From Nautilus pompilius (lineage: Eukaryota; Mollusca; Cephalopoda; Nautilida; Nautilidae): DNA of 64,000 nucleotides. The DNA is taken from positions 310,001-374,000 of the forward strand of contig JACATO010000036.1 in the NCBI GenBank assembly GCA_018389105.1. Reading direction: 5' to 3'. Shown here in pieces: positions 50,163 to 61,401 of the stretch; the first letter of the stretch is position 1, and the number at the start of each line of letters is the position of its first letter. The notes below the pieces were generated by a model that had not been told where the DNA came from, did not search any database, and saw only the letters and a program-made list of their open reading frames with translations. The position numbers were made by a program, and so were the translations under genes.

Positions 50163-50891
50163 ATATTACCCCCCCCCTCCTCCCTCGGGTCTGACGGCCG
50201 GAACATAAGAGCAGGCAGGGGGTTTACGAACGTGATCTATGTATGACCCGGCTGGTAGAGACGGACATCCATCCTACCTATCTATTCGCCATTGCTCCTG
50301 TGACCGCGATGTGAGCAGTGTAGACAGCCTCTGCATCACTCACGGATTCTGGGCAGGTGTCGTTCGGCAAGGGACGGGGAAGAGAGAGAGGGAGCAGTAA
50401 ACTGGACTTCGCTGGAAGCTCGGTAACCAGGTAACAAACAACAGAGAGAGAGAGAGAGAATCTTACTGGCAGCGCCTGTCTATCTTGTGTTTAAAGTAAT
50501 GGTAATTAATTAATTAATAAGACCTTTTAAAACAAACATCTGACCGAACCGACACAGGTAACAACAACAACAACAACAGTGGTGGTCGTGGTCGTCGTCT
50601 CTGCGTATTTCGGCCATTCCTTGGACTGGTAGGGAACAGACGACCGAATGAATCGCTCTTTTTACATTTTTTAAGGCAGTGTAATTCACAAATATGCTCG
50701 GTGGTAGCTTGGATCCTGGGCCAGTACCCAGAGAGAGAGAGAGAGATCGGCGGGGAGGGAGGGACGGACGGACGGCTGATGGATAGATAGATATATTATT
50801 ATACGTAATAAGACGAGGAGGAGAGCGAGGCCGCCGCCGCCGCCCGCCTCTCCCTCCAGTAAAGCTAGCTGCTGGAGACCTGAAACCTTAC

Positions 50892-51130
50892 CTTTTCACG
50901 AAGAGGGTGCTGCTGCTGCTGCTGCTGCCGACAGGAAGGTATCCGTCCGAATAAGTGGTTGCGGGGCAGTCCTCGGACAGGAGCTGGCGCGATGGCGGGG
51001 AACGAACGCTACAGGGCGACGACAGGATCCGCTGCCAACATGGCCGACCGCTCGCTCGCTCGTCGTCAGTCAAGCAGATGGCGTGGAGCGGTGCATGTTT
51101 GTTTTAGGCTCCTCGAAAGTAGGGCACCTC
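50892..51130 (-). other. Candidate non-coding first exon of the AUTS2 homologue (5' end uncertain)
   Basis: The donor is a strong CGTGAAAAG|gtaagg at 50892. The longest frame up to it (61 codons from 51073, ending SSSSSSTLFVK over a CTG repeat) has no ATG and is closed by TAA upstream near 51104-51106. The only ATGs nearby open two very short frames (MHRSTPSA and MLAADPVVAL) that would act as upstream ORFs. This fits an untranslated first exon with the start codon in a later exon. The transcription start cannot be placed from sequence. Confidence 0.4.
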
Positions 51131-52150
51131 CTCGATCAATGGGCCGACTCCCTCCCTCGACAGGTAAAGGATGGGGGGGGTGAGGGGCTTGTCTGTCTAT
51201 CTGCCGCGGTGGTGGTGGGGCAGCTGCAGTCTCGCAATGCGGAGCGAGCGGGTAGGGAAATAGAGAGGGACGGGGGGGGCGGGCGAACTCTCTCCCCACC
51301 CCACCGGCGAATTATCTGCTGACTGGAGCGGGAGCTGACGTCGCCCCCACCCAACCCAACAGAGGGGCTGGCCGCGCGAGCAGGAGAACTAACCGTCTCG
51401 AGCACCGGGAGCCCTTTGTGCCGGCGGGCGGAGCGCTGCACCGACTGACCCTGGCCCTGCCGTGGATGGCCGGCCGTTCCCGCGACGCGGACGGTCGGGA
51501 TCGCAGCCGATCGCTGATCCCTCGGAGGGATGGATGGCGAGGCGAGAGCTCCGGGGGGGAGGGAGTGAGGGGGAGGAAGAAATTAGTTCCGAGTCCCGCA
51601 AGACCGACGGCGGCGGGACGGTGTTGTTGTGTTGTTGTTGTCGTCGCGGCGAGCGGGAGGAGGCCCTGCCCGACTGTACCGACTCGTCTCGCGGCGGCGG
51701 TGACGGTGACGGTGACCGCCCGATGGTTTCGCTCCTTTCTTCCCCTGACTGACTGACTGACTGCCAGCCAGACCCGGTTCGCGAGGGAGGAAAATGTCAC
51801 GGGCGAAGCTCGCTCTCTCCGGCTCGCTCTCCGAATGTGTCAGGTTTCGCCGATCAATAACGCCACCATCCGCGGGGTTATCTCCCCCTCGTGCAGCCGC
51901 CGCCGCCCGCCTGGGCTGTTTGTTTGTTTGTTTGTTTCGCAAATTGTCAAAAAAAAAAAGGGGGGAAGGGAGAAGACGACGGCATGAATCGGCTTGGAAA
52001 TACGGGGTAAACAAATCCAATTCCCGCCTAATGGCACGGGACTAATACACAGCTACGCGAGGAATAGCAATGGAATAGCAGCGCCACGCGGCAGAGCTGT
52101 TAAAGGGGCAGCGCTGCTATAGCACGCACGCACGGGCCAGCTGTGACGAG

Positions 52151-54700
52151 GTGGAGGGAGAGGGAATCGTGTTTTATGGGGCTCTGCGCGCAAGCCAGCA
52201 TGTTTTATGCTCCAGTTAGGAGCGGGGTAAACAGAGTTAGTGTCTACACGGGGAGTTTTCTGTGGGGGCTTGACCAGAAGGTCCCAGTCTTGTTTGTATT
52301 GCTTTGTGAAGTGGGTTTTATGGAACCTCTGCCTGGCCACTGAACCAGTAAATTGCAGAACTTTTTCTTTACAGGCAGGGATCTACACATTCTCCCACTA
52401 ACATCAGGTGTTTTCAATGGGTGTTTGGCTGCTACCTTTGATCAGTCAGGCGTTCAGGGCTTGGGCTATTGTGCAGAGTCTCCCCTCCCTCCCTGGAGCC
52501 CACAGTTAAAAACTCCATCTTCTATTACTGTAGGACTAATATGTCAATGGGGATGCATTCTGTTCCCACTGGGATAATGGAGACATAATCAATGGAGAGT
52601 GCAAGTGCTTGCCTACAAGACTAATATGACTCTGTATTAACTGATAACCCGAGGAGAAAGTGGAGTGTGCAAGCTGAAGAGTGACAGAATGAATTAAAAT
52701 AATAATAATAATAATGTATCTGTTTCCCATCGTTTTGCAACATTGCCTTAAAAAAAAAAATAGTCAAAGAAAACAGATGATTCTAAAACTTTTAAAATTT
52801 AATTTTGATCTAATGCTACAGCAAAAAAGCAAACAAACAAACATCTAATAGTAAAAGCATGATAATTGTCTTAAACACCCCACCACCTTGTGAAGGACAA
52901 AACAAATGAGTGATGTACAGAAGTAAAATTTAGTGTGAGAATTGCATATATGGTTTGCTGTCTGTGAAATGAACACTAAAAGAAAGCCCATGTGGTAAGT
53001 GGTTCTTATGTTTTCCCAACCAAAAAAGCACTTGAACATAATTATTTATGAATTGACAAAACCTGTTTTCTTTCTTAGCAAGTGGAACTAGATATATGAT
53101 AAAGAGTGCATGGAATTTTTGTGCATATGATGATTTTTTAAAAACCATGAGAAAAATAAAATTCCTAGTTTTTCTCATGCAGTTGTGTGTCCAAACTAGC
53201 CACGTGTGTGCTTACTAAAGTACCCATTTGCAGGTTTGCTGCTTCACTTCTCAAGGGATAGGGATGATTACATAGTTTGTTTTGCCTTCTGTCAGTCTCC
53301 TTGATGACAGCAAAAGAAGCTTCCAGTTAATGACGATGCTAAATCATCTTGTTTTTCCGCTGGCAGAAATAGTTTCGAGATATTTTGTTAGTTCCTAATG
53401 GCGTTCTTATCTGGGTCGTTTGTTATTCTTCTAAAGCATGGACGCAATAGCAAATTTGCAGTTTTACAACACTTATTCCTTGATCTAATGGAATACTAAA
53501 GGATGCAGGAAAACAGCATGGTGTGCATGTGTGGCAGTTATGAGATAGTCATGGAAATCCAGATGGGATTTATTTTTCAGCTCATTAGCAGAATATTAAA
53601 TATCACATTTGCCAGCGCAATTATAGTGGGTGATAATATGTATTATCTCAACAGAAAACCAAACCAAAGCGTGAGTTGTCAACATCAGCGGCATAAAACA
53701 AAAAGAAAATGAATGGAATACCTAAAATAGCTTGAACAAGGGAAGTGTGTAACTATGAAAACTTAAGTTAAAATTAAATTTAAAAAAGAAAGTGACTTGA
53801 TTATGCAGAATAAAAGATGAAATCCAAATTCAAAGAGAGATCAACATACACTATTGGAGTAAAATTGTCAATAAATAATTTGCATCTCAAAATTGGGAGA
53901 GGGACCAAAAAAAAATCCCTGATTTGGTTAGCTAAGGAGTCCATGATCTCTTCCCAACTCGTGTGCCATGTAACTGATCTATGTGGCTATGCATAACTGA
54001 TACCTTTTTCAACCTGTCACTGACAGACAAATGAAAACAGATCCAATTAATTGTATTTTAGCTAGTAAAAGAGATTTTAAGAACCAAAAATGAATACAAT
54101 TTATTGTTTAAAAACAGATAAAAATATGGTTCTCATTGCTGTTACTATGATTGCAAAGATAATGATGTACATACTAAGTACTAAATCCATGTGTATCTGT
54201 AGACCTCATTGTAGTCAGGAAAAATGATGCTAATCCATATCTTTTGAGATCATCAGTTATTTAATAGATAATGAATGAAGAAAATATAAATTTAAATGAC
54301 AATCACTCACATTTAACTGAGGGTAAGAACAACGATTTCTTATTAAGTCTAGCTGACAAATGAAACAAGCCTTCCTTTGAATTGGCATGCACACTAATGA
54401 ATTTTTAAAAGTGAAGTTTCCCGACTTTAACTATAATGAAGATTCCTTGTTCTCCTCTCTACAAATGAATGGTAAATACAGCAGAGTTTGCATTACTCAT
54501 GTTTTCAATAAGTTTTATTATATTTCAGTTGTAAACATTCCTTGAAAAATTTTATGATAAACACATCTGTACTGAATCCCTATAGCTTCAATGGTGAGTT
54601 GTTTGTCTGCTACAGATTAATTGTTTAATATTTTTTCCATTCATGTAATCTCATAATATCATTCTCTCAATTCAATGAATGCTCCCTTTTTAGGGAAAAT
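52151..54700. other. AT-rich, apparently intergenic sequence upstream of the CpG island
   Basis: No exon, RNA gene or repeat family was recognised. Short open frames (for example 52353-52577, 52930-53178, 53503-53712) have no similarity I recognise. An ATA repeat is near 52699-52713. Confidence 0.6.
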
Positions 54701-54978
54701 ATAAGTGCATCTCAAAAAATTAGAACATCGTGGAAGAGTTAATTTTTTCCCGTAATTTAATTCAAACAGTGAAACTTTCATATATTCCAGATTCATTACA
54801 CAAACTGAAATATTTCAAGCCTTTTTTGTTTTAATTTTGATGAATGCTGCTTACAGCTCATGAAAATCAAAAATCCACTATCTCAAAATATTAGAATATT
54901 TCATAAGATCAATAAAAAAAAAAAAAGATTTATATCATAGAAATGTCGAACTTCTGAAAAGTATGTTCATTTATGCAC

Positions 54979-55857
54979 TCAATACTTGGTCGGGCTCATT
55001 TTGCACGAATCAATGCGGCATGGCATGGAGGCGATCAGTCTGTGGCACTGCTGAGGTATTACGGAAGCCTAGGTTGCTTTGATAGCGGCATTCAGCTTGT
55101 CCGCATTGTTGGGTCTGGTGTCTCTCATCGAGAATCTATGGAGTTCATGTCGGGCGAGTTGGCTGGCCAATCAAGCACAGTAATACCTTGGTCAGCAAAC
55201 CAGTTACTAGTAGTTTTCAGGTGGACGGCTGCGTTGACTTTGGACTTGATAAAACACAGTGGACCAACACCAGCAGATGACATGGCACCCCAAACCATCA
55301 CTGACTATGGAAGCTTCACAATGGACTTCAAGCAACTCGGATTCTGTGCCTCTTCACTCTTCCTCCAGACTGTGGGACTTTGATTTCCAAATGAAATGCA
55401 AAATTTACTTTCATTTGAAAAGAGGACTTTGGACCACTGAGCAACGATCCAGTTCTTTTTCTCTTTAGCCCAGGTAAGATGCTCCTGTCATTGTCTCTGG
55501 TTCAGGAGTGGCTTGACACTAGGAATGCGACACTTGTAGCCCATTTCCTGGACACGTCTGTGCGTGGTGGCTCTCGATGCACCGACTCCAGCCTCAGTCC
55601 ACTCCTTGTGAAGCTCCCCCCAAGTTCTTGAATCGGCTTTGCTTGACAATCCTCTCAAGGCTGCGGTCATCCCTCTTGCTTGTGCACCTTTTCCTACCAC
55701 ACTTTTCCCTTCCAGTCAACTTTCCATGAATATGCTTTGATACAGCACTCTGCGAACAGCCAGCCCTTTCAGCAATGACCTTCTGTGGCTTACCCTCCTC
55801 GTGGAGGGTGTCAATGAGTGTCTTCTGGACAACTGTCAAGTCAGCAGTCTTCCCCAT
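54979..55857 (-). pseudogene. Tc1-like transposase, frameshifted and internally deleted
   Basis: A true ATG at 55857 starts MGKTADLTVVQKTLIDTL, followed by a CSQSAVSKHI helix-turn-helix block and GRKRCTSKRDDRSL. A one-base gain in a C run near 55617-55622 shifts the frame into ELHKEWTEAGVGASRATTHR. A TGA interrupts after LLNQRQ. Later blocks are QWSKVLFSNESKFCISFGNQ, WGAMSSAGVGPLCFIKS, ITVLDWPANSPDMN and IPQQCHRLIASMP, ending SPTKY and a stop. About 30 residues between the first and last DDE blocks, including the QQD motif with the second catalytic Asp, are deleted. The NPIENLW block is also cut. At 879 nt it is shorter than the roughly 1 kb usual for the family. It cannot be active. Confidence 0.85.
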
Positions 55858-55895
55858 GATTGTGGTTGTGTGTACTGAACCAGACAGAGATTCTA

Positions 55896-55912
55896 ACCCT
55901 AACCCTAACTAG
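55896..55912. repeat. Short telomere-like tract (CTAACC repeats)
   Basis: About 2.8 copies of the TTAGGG-type repeat (ctaaccctaaccctaac) sit where the transposon's 5' end should be. TTAGGG is the telomeric repeat of many animals, including molluscs and vertebrates. It could mark a repaired double-strand break or be chance. Confidence 0.5.
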
Positions 55913-57490
55913 AAAGAAACAACAACAAATGAATAAAGGATGCTGTTTTTTTTTTTACATAAAACTATTTTACAAATACAGCAATTTCTATTGATATGAT
56001 CTCCCACTTAAGACCATGTAATGCCATTATAAAGTTAACTAGAAAAAAATAAAAAGTTAACAGTTAATTGATAAGCTGCACATTTGTTACCATTAGAGGC
56101 ATTCTTGTCTGAATAATGGTAAAATATGGCACAGCTAGAACTAGGAATTCCTCCCTCCCTCCCTGTCCTACAAGACAAGTGGCAACACTCGATGAAATAT
56201 TTATCCACTTTCCAATTCTACTGCTGGTTCTCAAGTGATTCAGTATGACAACATTTTGGGTCTGTGCCTGGCTCATGTCACTGTTTCATTCTCTCACTAA
56301 GACTACAATCTGCTGGCTAATAGAATTACATTGATAGAATTCCCCCCTCCAAGCTTTCCTATGGGTCGTTATTTTAGACAGATAAATAAATTCTGAATGA
56401 GAATTTGGGTTTTAACTTTGTTAAGTAAACCTGTGTTGAGAGCAAACTGTTAGATTTGAAAACAAAATGATGTGGGGCTATAGTGAAATGCCCTATTGAC
56501 TTAATGAAGTGGACCTTATGGAGATAGCCACCTTGGAAAGCAATCAAATTCATGGGATGGCTAAACCCCAGGAGAAGCAAAGGTCAGAACCCTGCACAAT
56601 CATCTAACTAAAAGAAGAAGAATTTTTGCCAATTTCTCTAATTGGAAAATAACACAATTATCCAAGCAGAGGAAATTAGGAAAACACAGAGTGGTGATAA
56701 GTAATCAACAGCATTTCACCAGCTGCATGCTTCCTAAAGATGATTTACATGATGCTCCTTTCTTAGCAACCTCAGGGGAGCTGGGATCAATAGAAAAGAG
56801 GAAAGCAAGACTTGGTGTGAGTGCACACTGGCAAGTAAGGTGGTACCTAGGGAGCAATCATAAAATGAGCTATGAAACTAAAGTTAATCAGGACAACAGC
56901 AGTTTTTGCCCCGTTTTCTCTTGTTACTGCATAGAGTAAAGGATGAATGTTATTTCTCACCCCCAAATACATTAACCCTTTAATTACCATAAACAAATAA
57001 ACCAAACAACAACAAGAAATCCAAAATCTGGCAGCAAAATTGGAAAGCAATTCCATCCATGTAACTGTGATATTTTCCCAGAGAAAGAAACCATTTACAA
57101 TTTTCTTTTTTTTTTCACTTTGGCCATTTCTTGGTCAACATAAAACAGTAAAAGCTTGAGAAAAATGGCACAAAGCAGTTTTTAGTTTTATCAAAAGATA
57201 TCTAAAGTTGAACAAATTTCAAAAAAAGTTACATCTGTTTAGTAATGACATGGTGCAAGTCAAGTTAAGATAAAACTTCAAAAAGGAAAGATACTATGAA
57301 TAAATAAAAATACATAAAAAAAAACAAAAACATTTTTTTAAAATTCATTTATTTATATATTTCACTCATCTTGAAAACGTTTTGGGGCCAACATCTAAAC
57401 TATAAAAAGATAAGCAGAAATACCCAGACTATAAATATTGAGACATGATTCTGTTAATGCAATCTTATTTAAAAAATTCAATAGAAGTTT

Positions 57491-57527
57491 TACACACACA
57501 CACACACACACACACTCTCTCTCTCTC
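57491..57527. repeat. Compound microsatellite (CA)n(CT)n
   Basis: About twelve CA units run directly into about seven CT units. Confidence 0.9.
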
Positions 57528-58534
57528 CTCTGTTCTACTGATTTTCAGTATTATCTATTTATAAAGTCTGACAAATATATTGACATTTAACTATAATGCT
57601 ATCTATGTATGCCATGTACAAAACATAGTGCATAAATTACAATATGGTAGCAGCAGAATTCTGATAAAAGCAGTCTTGTCCATTCAAAAACCATGCAAAA
57701 ATGAAATGAACTTTATAGCTAAGTATTTAGTTCATTGTTAGATAGTCATTTATACCAGGTCTAATCCTCAATGATATTTTATCATCAAATTAGATTAAGA
57801 TGACAAGATGGGCTAGCTGACTCATATATGGAAGATAATTGTTGGTTTCTGGTAATAACCCTGCCTAATGGACTGCATCTTTCATGAGGAAAATCCCTCA
57901 TCATATACAAAGCTTTTAAAAGTGAAGTAACATTAAAAAAAAAATAATAAAAACATCTTAGTAATGGGTTTATAAAATATAGAAAAGTTAATTATTTATT
58001 CATCAACAAACAACTAAACAGCTAGCCTGTAGAGTAGCAACATGTTAAGTTTTTATTGAGCAGAAACAAGCTTTAAGTTCAAAGGTAAATTCTAAAAAGA
58101 GGAGGAAGATATGGCATGCAAAGAAGGGTAGGAAGAGATTATGATGAGCTGTGAGCAAAGCCATGACATTAACTCCAAGCCGACTTAATGAGGCAGTCCG
58201 TAACATAAGCCCCTTTCAAAGTATATAACCTCATTGATGACAAAAAATGTACCAACTCTACCTTGGTTTCCTTGAGACACAAGAGGAGAATGGAGTCATG
58301 TTAAATGTGCCAGCAATGCATCTGACCTAGAAATAATCTTTTGGCTGGAGGTTTGCAGGCAGCACACTGATGCAGCAGAGTCTGGATGAGATGAAGAACA
58401 GCTGTCGTCATCATGAAAAAGCATGGCAAACTAAACAAACAAGCATGGAGACAGGACCTTTGTCATTACTGCAGGCCACTTCCTCTCCCCCAAAGACCAC
58501 ACCCAAGAATGCTGAAATTGATCAAAGATGCTAG

Positions 58535-58738
58535 GGAAAGCCATTAGTTCAACCAAGAGACAGCAAGATCATAGTTGACGCAGCTTTGGAAACTGCCCAA
58601 AAGAATGAAAAGACAACCACAAATGCCAGCCAGTGCCTTACCACTTTCATCCAGCTTTTAAGCATTCTCTTCAGCCAGAACGATGTAGAAATCATCAAGT
58701 TGATGCCAAACTCAGCAGGGAAAAGAACATCAAAGTAA
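58535..58738 (+). other. 68-codon open frame without ATG, protein-like composition
   Basis: The frame opens after TAG at 58532-58534, which would also serve as a weak splice acceptor, and ends at TAA 58736-58738. It includes IIVDAALETAQKNEKTTT and LTTFIQLLSILFSQNDVEII. Amino-acid use looks natural and helical. There is no family match that I recognise. It could be a terminal exon of an unseen plus-strand gene, an old repeat or chance. Confidence 0.18.
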
Positions 58739-61158
58739 TGCAATTAAAGAGGAAAAATAAATAAAACTCTACACTGGTTAAGGTTGATGAACAATATTGC
58801 AAAACCAGCAGACCACCTGGCTACACTTATGGTTCAGCAGTATGTGCATAATCTCAAGCAACAGACCTCTAGAATGTTTACTGAAGTTCTAAGGAGGGAT
58901 ATTCTGACAAAACATGATGCATCAGAAAGACATTGCGCTAATTCATAACAGAAGTAGAGGTGCTGTGAATTCCTTTTTGGATAGCAATCACTTTTCACAG
59001 ATGATCTAGGAACTGTTACTAATCGGCGCAATAGTCGACAATCATCTAAAAGTACCACAACCATAGTGCTCAGATGTACATTTCCACTAATGATGCCTTT
59101 TAGCAATAGACAAAAATAAATATAAATTTAAAATATATATATATATAATCCTACGAATGTTCAAATAAGTCCCCATAGTAAAATTTAAATAAATTACTTT
59201 AGGTTTGTTCAGTGTTATATTTTTAATTTAAAAAAAAAATTTTTTTTCATTATGCTGAAGACCTTGATAAATATGCAACACATGAATGAATAAATTCATT
59301 AAAAGTAGTGTACTCAGTAATGGGAAAGAGCCTAATCTAATAATGTTGATGGTGGTCAAAGATTCTGACAGGTATTGAGAGAATCCTCCAATGGCAATTG
59401 TCAATGCAATTTTATGGTCCATCTACATGTATAAACACAATGTCACTGATCCCCTTAGTCCTAACATCATTACCATGCATAAACCCACTTGGAACTCAAA
59501 CATCAAGCAGTGCAAAACCAATACATCTCTTATTTTCTTTCAAAATTGCCCCGCTGAGGCATGGTAAACATCATTCTTCCATGACGATGAAGACACGGTA
59601 TCACTTGGGTATTCAAATTCTCCAGCTAGATTACTACTTGATCCTCGGAGGATTCAAGTTTTCCATAAAGATAAAGATATAACAAAAGTGATACAAGCCT
59701 CAAGAGGGCCATATTTTCATTTATTAGGCAGGTTATCGCTACTGCAGCCTCAACGTTATAATTTATGAATGCCCTCAATATTCACACATTTTTAGAGATA
59801 AAAATCATGCCATTAAATTTTATTCTCTGCTAAGACTGATTCTCTTCATAAAATCAGGTTGCTGACAATGGTGGGAATAGACATTGCTGATTAACCCTGG
59901 GATGGTGAAAAGTTGTTAAATAGATAATATTCTACTGGTGAGAAAAAATCAAAATGCGCTGAATGTCATCGTACTGATGCTGTATCATCAAGAAATCAGC
60001 ACAAGGCTCCTCACAAAGATAATGAATAACAGAAAAATAAAGAAATAAACAATTAAAAATAGTTAAAATCTCATGTGTTTGAGAAAATAAGCAAAGAAAT
60101 AAGTATGGACTACAGACATTTTGTACTCTGAACCCTGTTAACTCATTGACCCTTGCTGTTGCCTTTACACATCACCATTCCATATCGTTTACTATAACTA
60201 CATCACATGACCAGGGGTCATTGAGTTAACTCTTTCTACCCAAGAGAAGATAATCCAGTGAAAAATTTCAGATGAGCTAATATTTTAAAATGCAAATTAA
60301 TTTTTTTACCTGAAAGAAAGGGAGAGTTAGGTTCTTTAATGTTTGGCACCAGATACTACCCTGTAACAACATTTCAAAATTTGGAGGGGGGAGAGAAGGG
60401 GAAAGGGGCTGTTTTAAGCTGACAATGACCACCGTCCTTCCAATGTTCTACAGGAGTTGGGTCCTGTGGTTTTGCATTACTCCGCATTACACAATACTGA
60501 CATGACATTTTTTAAAAGTAATTTAAGCCTGATTAAAGACTAATGAATATGATGTACCCATTAAAAAGACTTGAACAGAGTATCAAAAATCTTTTAGCAT
60601 AAATACGGCTTTAAGAATAATTAAAATATTATATATATGAATCAGCAAGACAAAAAAAATCAATTCAAAATATTATCTACTCTTTTTATTATATTATGTA
60701 GAATAAACTAATAAAAATTGTATGATGTTGTTATTTTTTTAAAAATTCCTTCATTCTGAAATAATTGACTTTTGGACATCATCTTTGTGATGCGGAATAC
60801 CAGGTGGGAAAAATATAAACAAACATCCTTGTGATACAATTCAGCATTTTGTTCTATCCTACGTAGTTAAGCTTTGTTAAACACTGAAGCTCTTCGTAGA
60901 CTTTATAAAGATCCTGCATTTTAAAGGGGGAAAAAAAAAGTGTTTGGGTTTATTCTCCTGGCTATCACCATCTGTGATGTGATTGTTCCTACTGTATCAT
61001 TAACCGGTCGTTGATTAAAACATCTTTACAAGTTAATGGTCAATTAGGGCTATTTAAAAGTGACAAACAGAAACAAAACAAAAACACCAACTGACACAGA
61101 AATACACTTGATTAATGCAATGTTCAAGCCATTAAAACTGATCACAGAGAAGTCAGGG

Positions 61159-61401
61159 TTAGCTAGACAATGAAGTGTTGTTTTGATCTCGAACAGAATC
61201 CTGGCTCATGGAAGCTTTTGCATTGGTACCAGTTTGTACGCGTCGTGTGTATAATATCCTGCGTGTCAGAATAGTTAAGTCTGACCAGAAGGACCTAATC
61301 AGACCATCAGCGATGTTGGATGACGATGAGTGGATTACCAGCTCACAGAGCTGCTGTGCTGGAGAGAAAACGTGATGGATTGGCAACAAGCGATCAATCA
61401 T
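61159..61401 (-). CDS. Unrecognised 80-residue ATG open frame in a less AT-rich patch
   Basis: A true ATG starts MIDRLLPIHHVFSPAQQLCE and the frame runs to TAA after NNTSLSS. It has no signal peptide, membrane segment or motif I recognise. The surrounding 61160-61520 segment has several CpG dinucleotides, unlike its flanks. The frame could be chance, a terminal exon or part of an old repeat. Confidence 0.15.
   Translation of the reverse strand: MIDRLLPIHHVFSPAQQLCELVIHSSSSNIADGLIRSFWSDLTILTRRILYTRRVQTGTNAKASMSQDSVRDQNNTSLSS

Larger units (their letters stand above)
28761..50891 (-). other. About 22 kb between the CpG-island exon and the first secure coding exon
   Basis: Long AT-rich intronic DNA. 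It contains a decayed Tc1 transposase (about 32610-33140), a SINE-like fragment (about 31130-31345), a candidate ATG exon (34058-34087), weaker candidate exons (36241-36298, 44211-44236), an 88-codon open frame without ATG (37016-37279), TA microsatellites (38499-38518, 43208-43226) and an A24 tract (44493-44516). The exon equivalent to the human Ser/Asp-rich segment ending DSDQEEK was sought and not found, so coding exons may be missed here. Confidence 0.6.
49700..52150. promoter_or_regulatory. CpG island, likely promoter of the AUTS2 homologue
   Basis: This is the only strongly GC- and CpG-rich part of the window, densest at about 50.8-51.9 kb, in otherwise AT-rich DNA. It has GA repeats (near 50440-50459 and 50731-50746), CTG repeats (50143-50162) and G runs. 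It lies at the 5' side of the minus-strand gene and contains a good minus-strand donor at 50892. Many open frames over it, on both strands, come from the GC bias and mostly start at GTG or TTG, so they are not called as genes. Bidirectional transcription is possible. Confidence 0.65.
54702..55915 (-). mobile_element. Tc1-like DNA transposon, 5'-truncated
   Basis: The left end, tgcatctcaaaaaattagaa after TA, is the typical terminal sequence of a Tc1-like family common in fish genomes. About 250 bases of the characteristic non-coding terminal region follow (a second tatctcaaaatattagaat motif lies near 54880-54898), then the minus-strand transposase pseudogene at 54979-55857. On the other side the expected matching terminal region is missing. 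About 35 bases beyond the transposase start the similarity ends at a ctaaccctaaccctaac tract. The element therefore lacks its 5' inverted repeat and cannot move. Confidence 0.8.

Noticed and set aside
51418..51756. Plus-strand open frames of 96-112 codons in the CpG island
   Set aside because: They start at GTG and overlap equally long minus-strand frames; composition effect.
51312..52020. Long minus-strand open frames in the CpG island (up to 162 codons, Arg/Pro/Ser-rich)
   Set aside because: They start at GTG or TTG, overlap each other in different frames, and reflect GC-rich sequence with few stops. No ATG, domain or consistent splice exit was found.
54973..55468. Plus-strand frames of 136 and 69 codons
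   Set aside because: Antisense shadows of the Tc1 transposase pseudogene.
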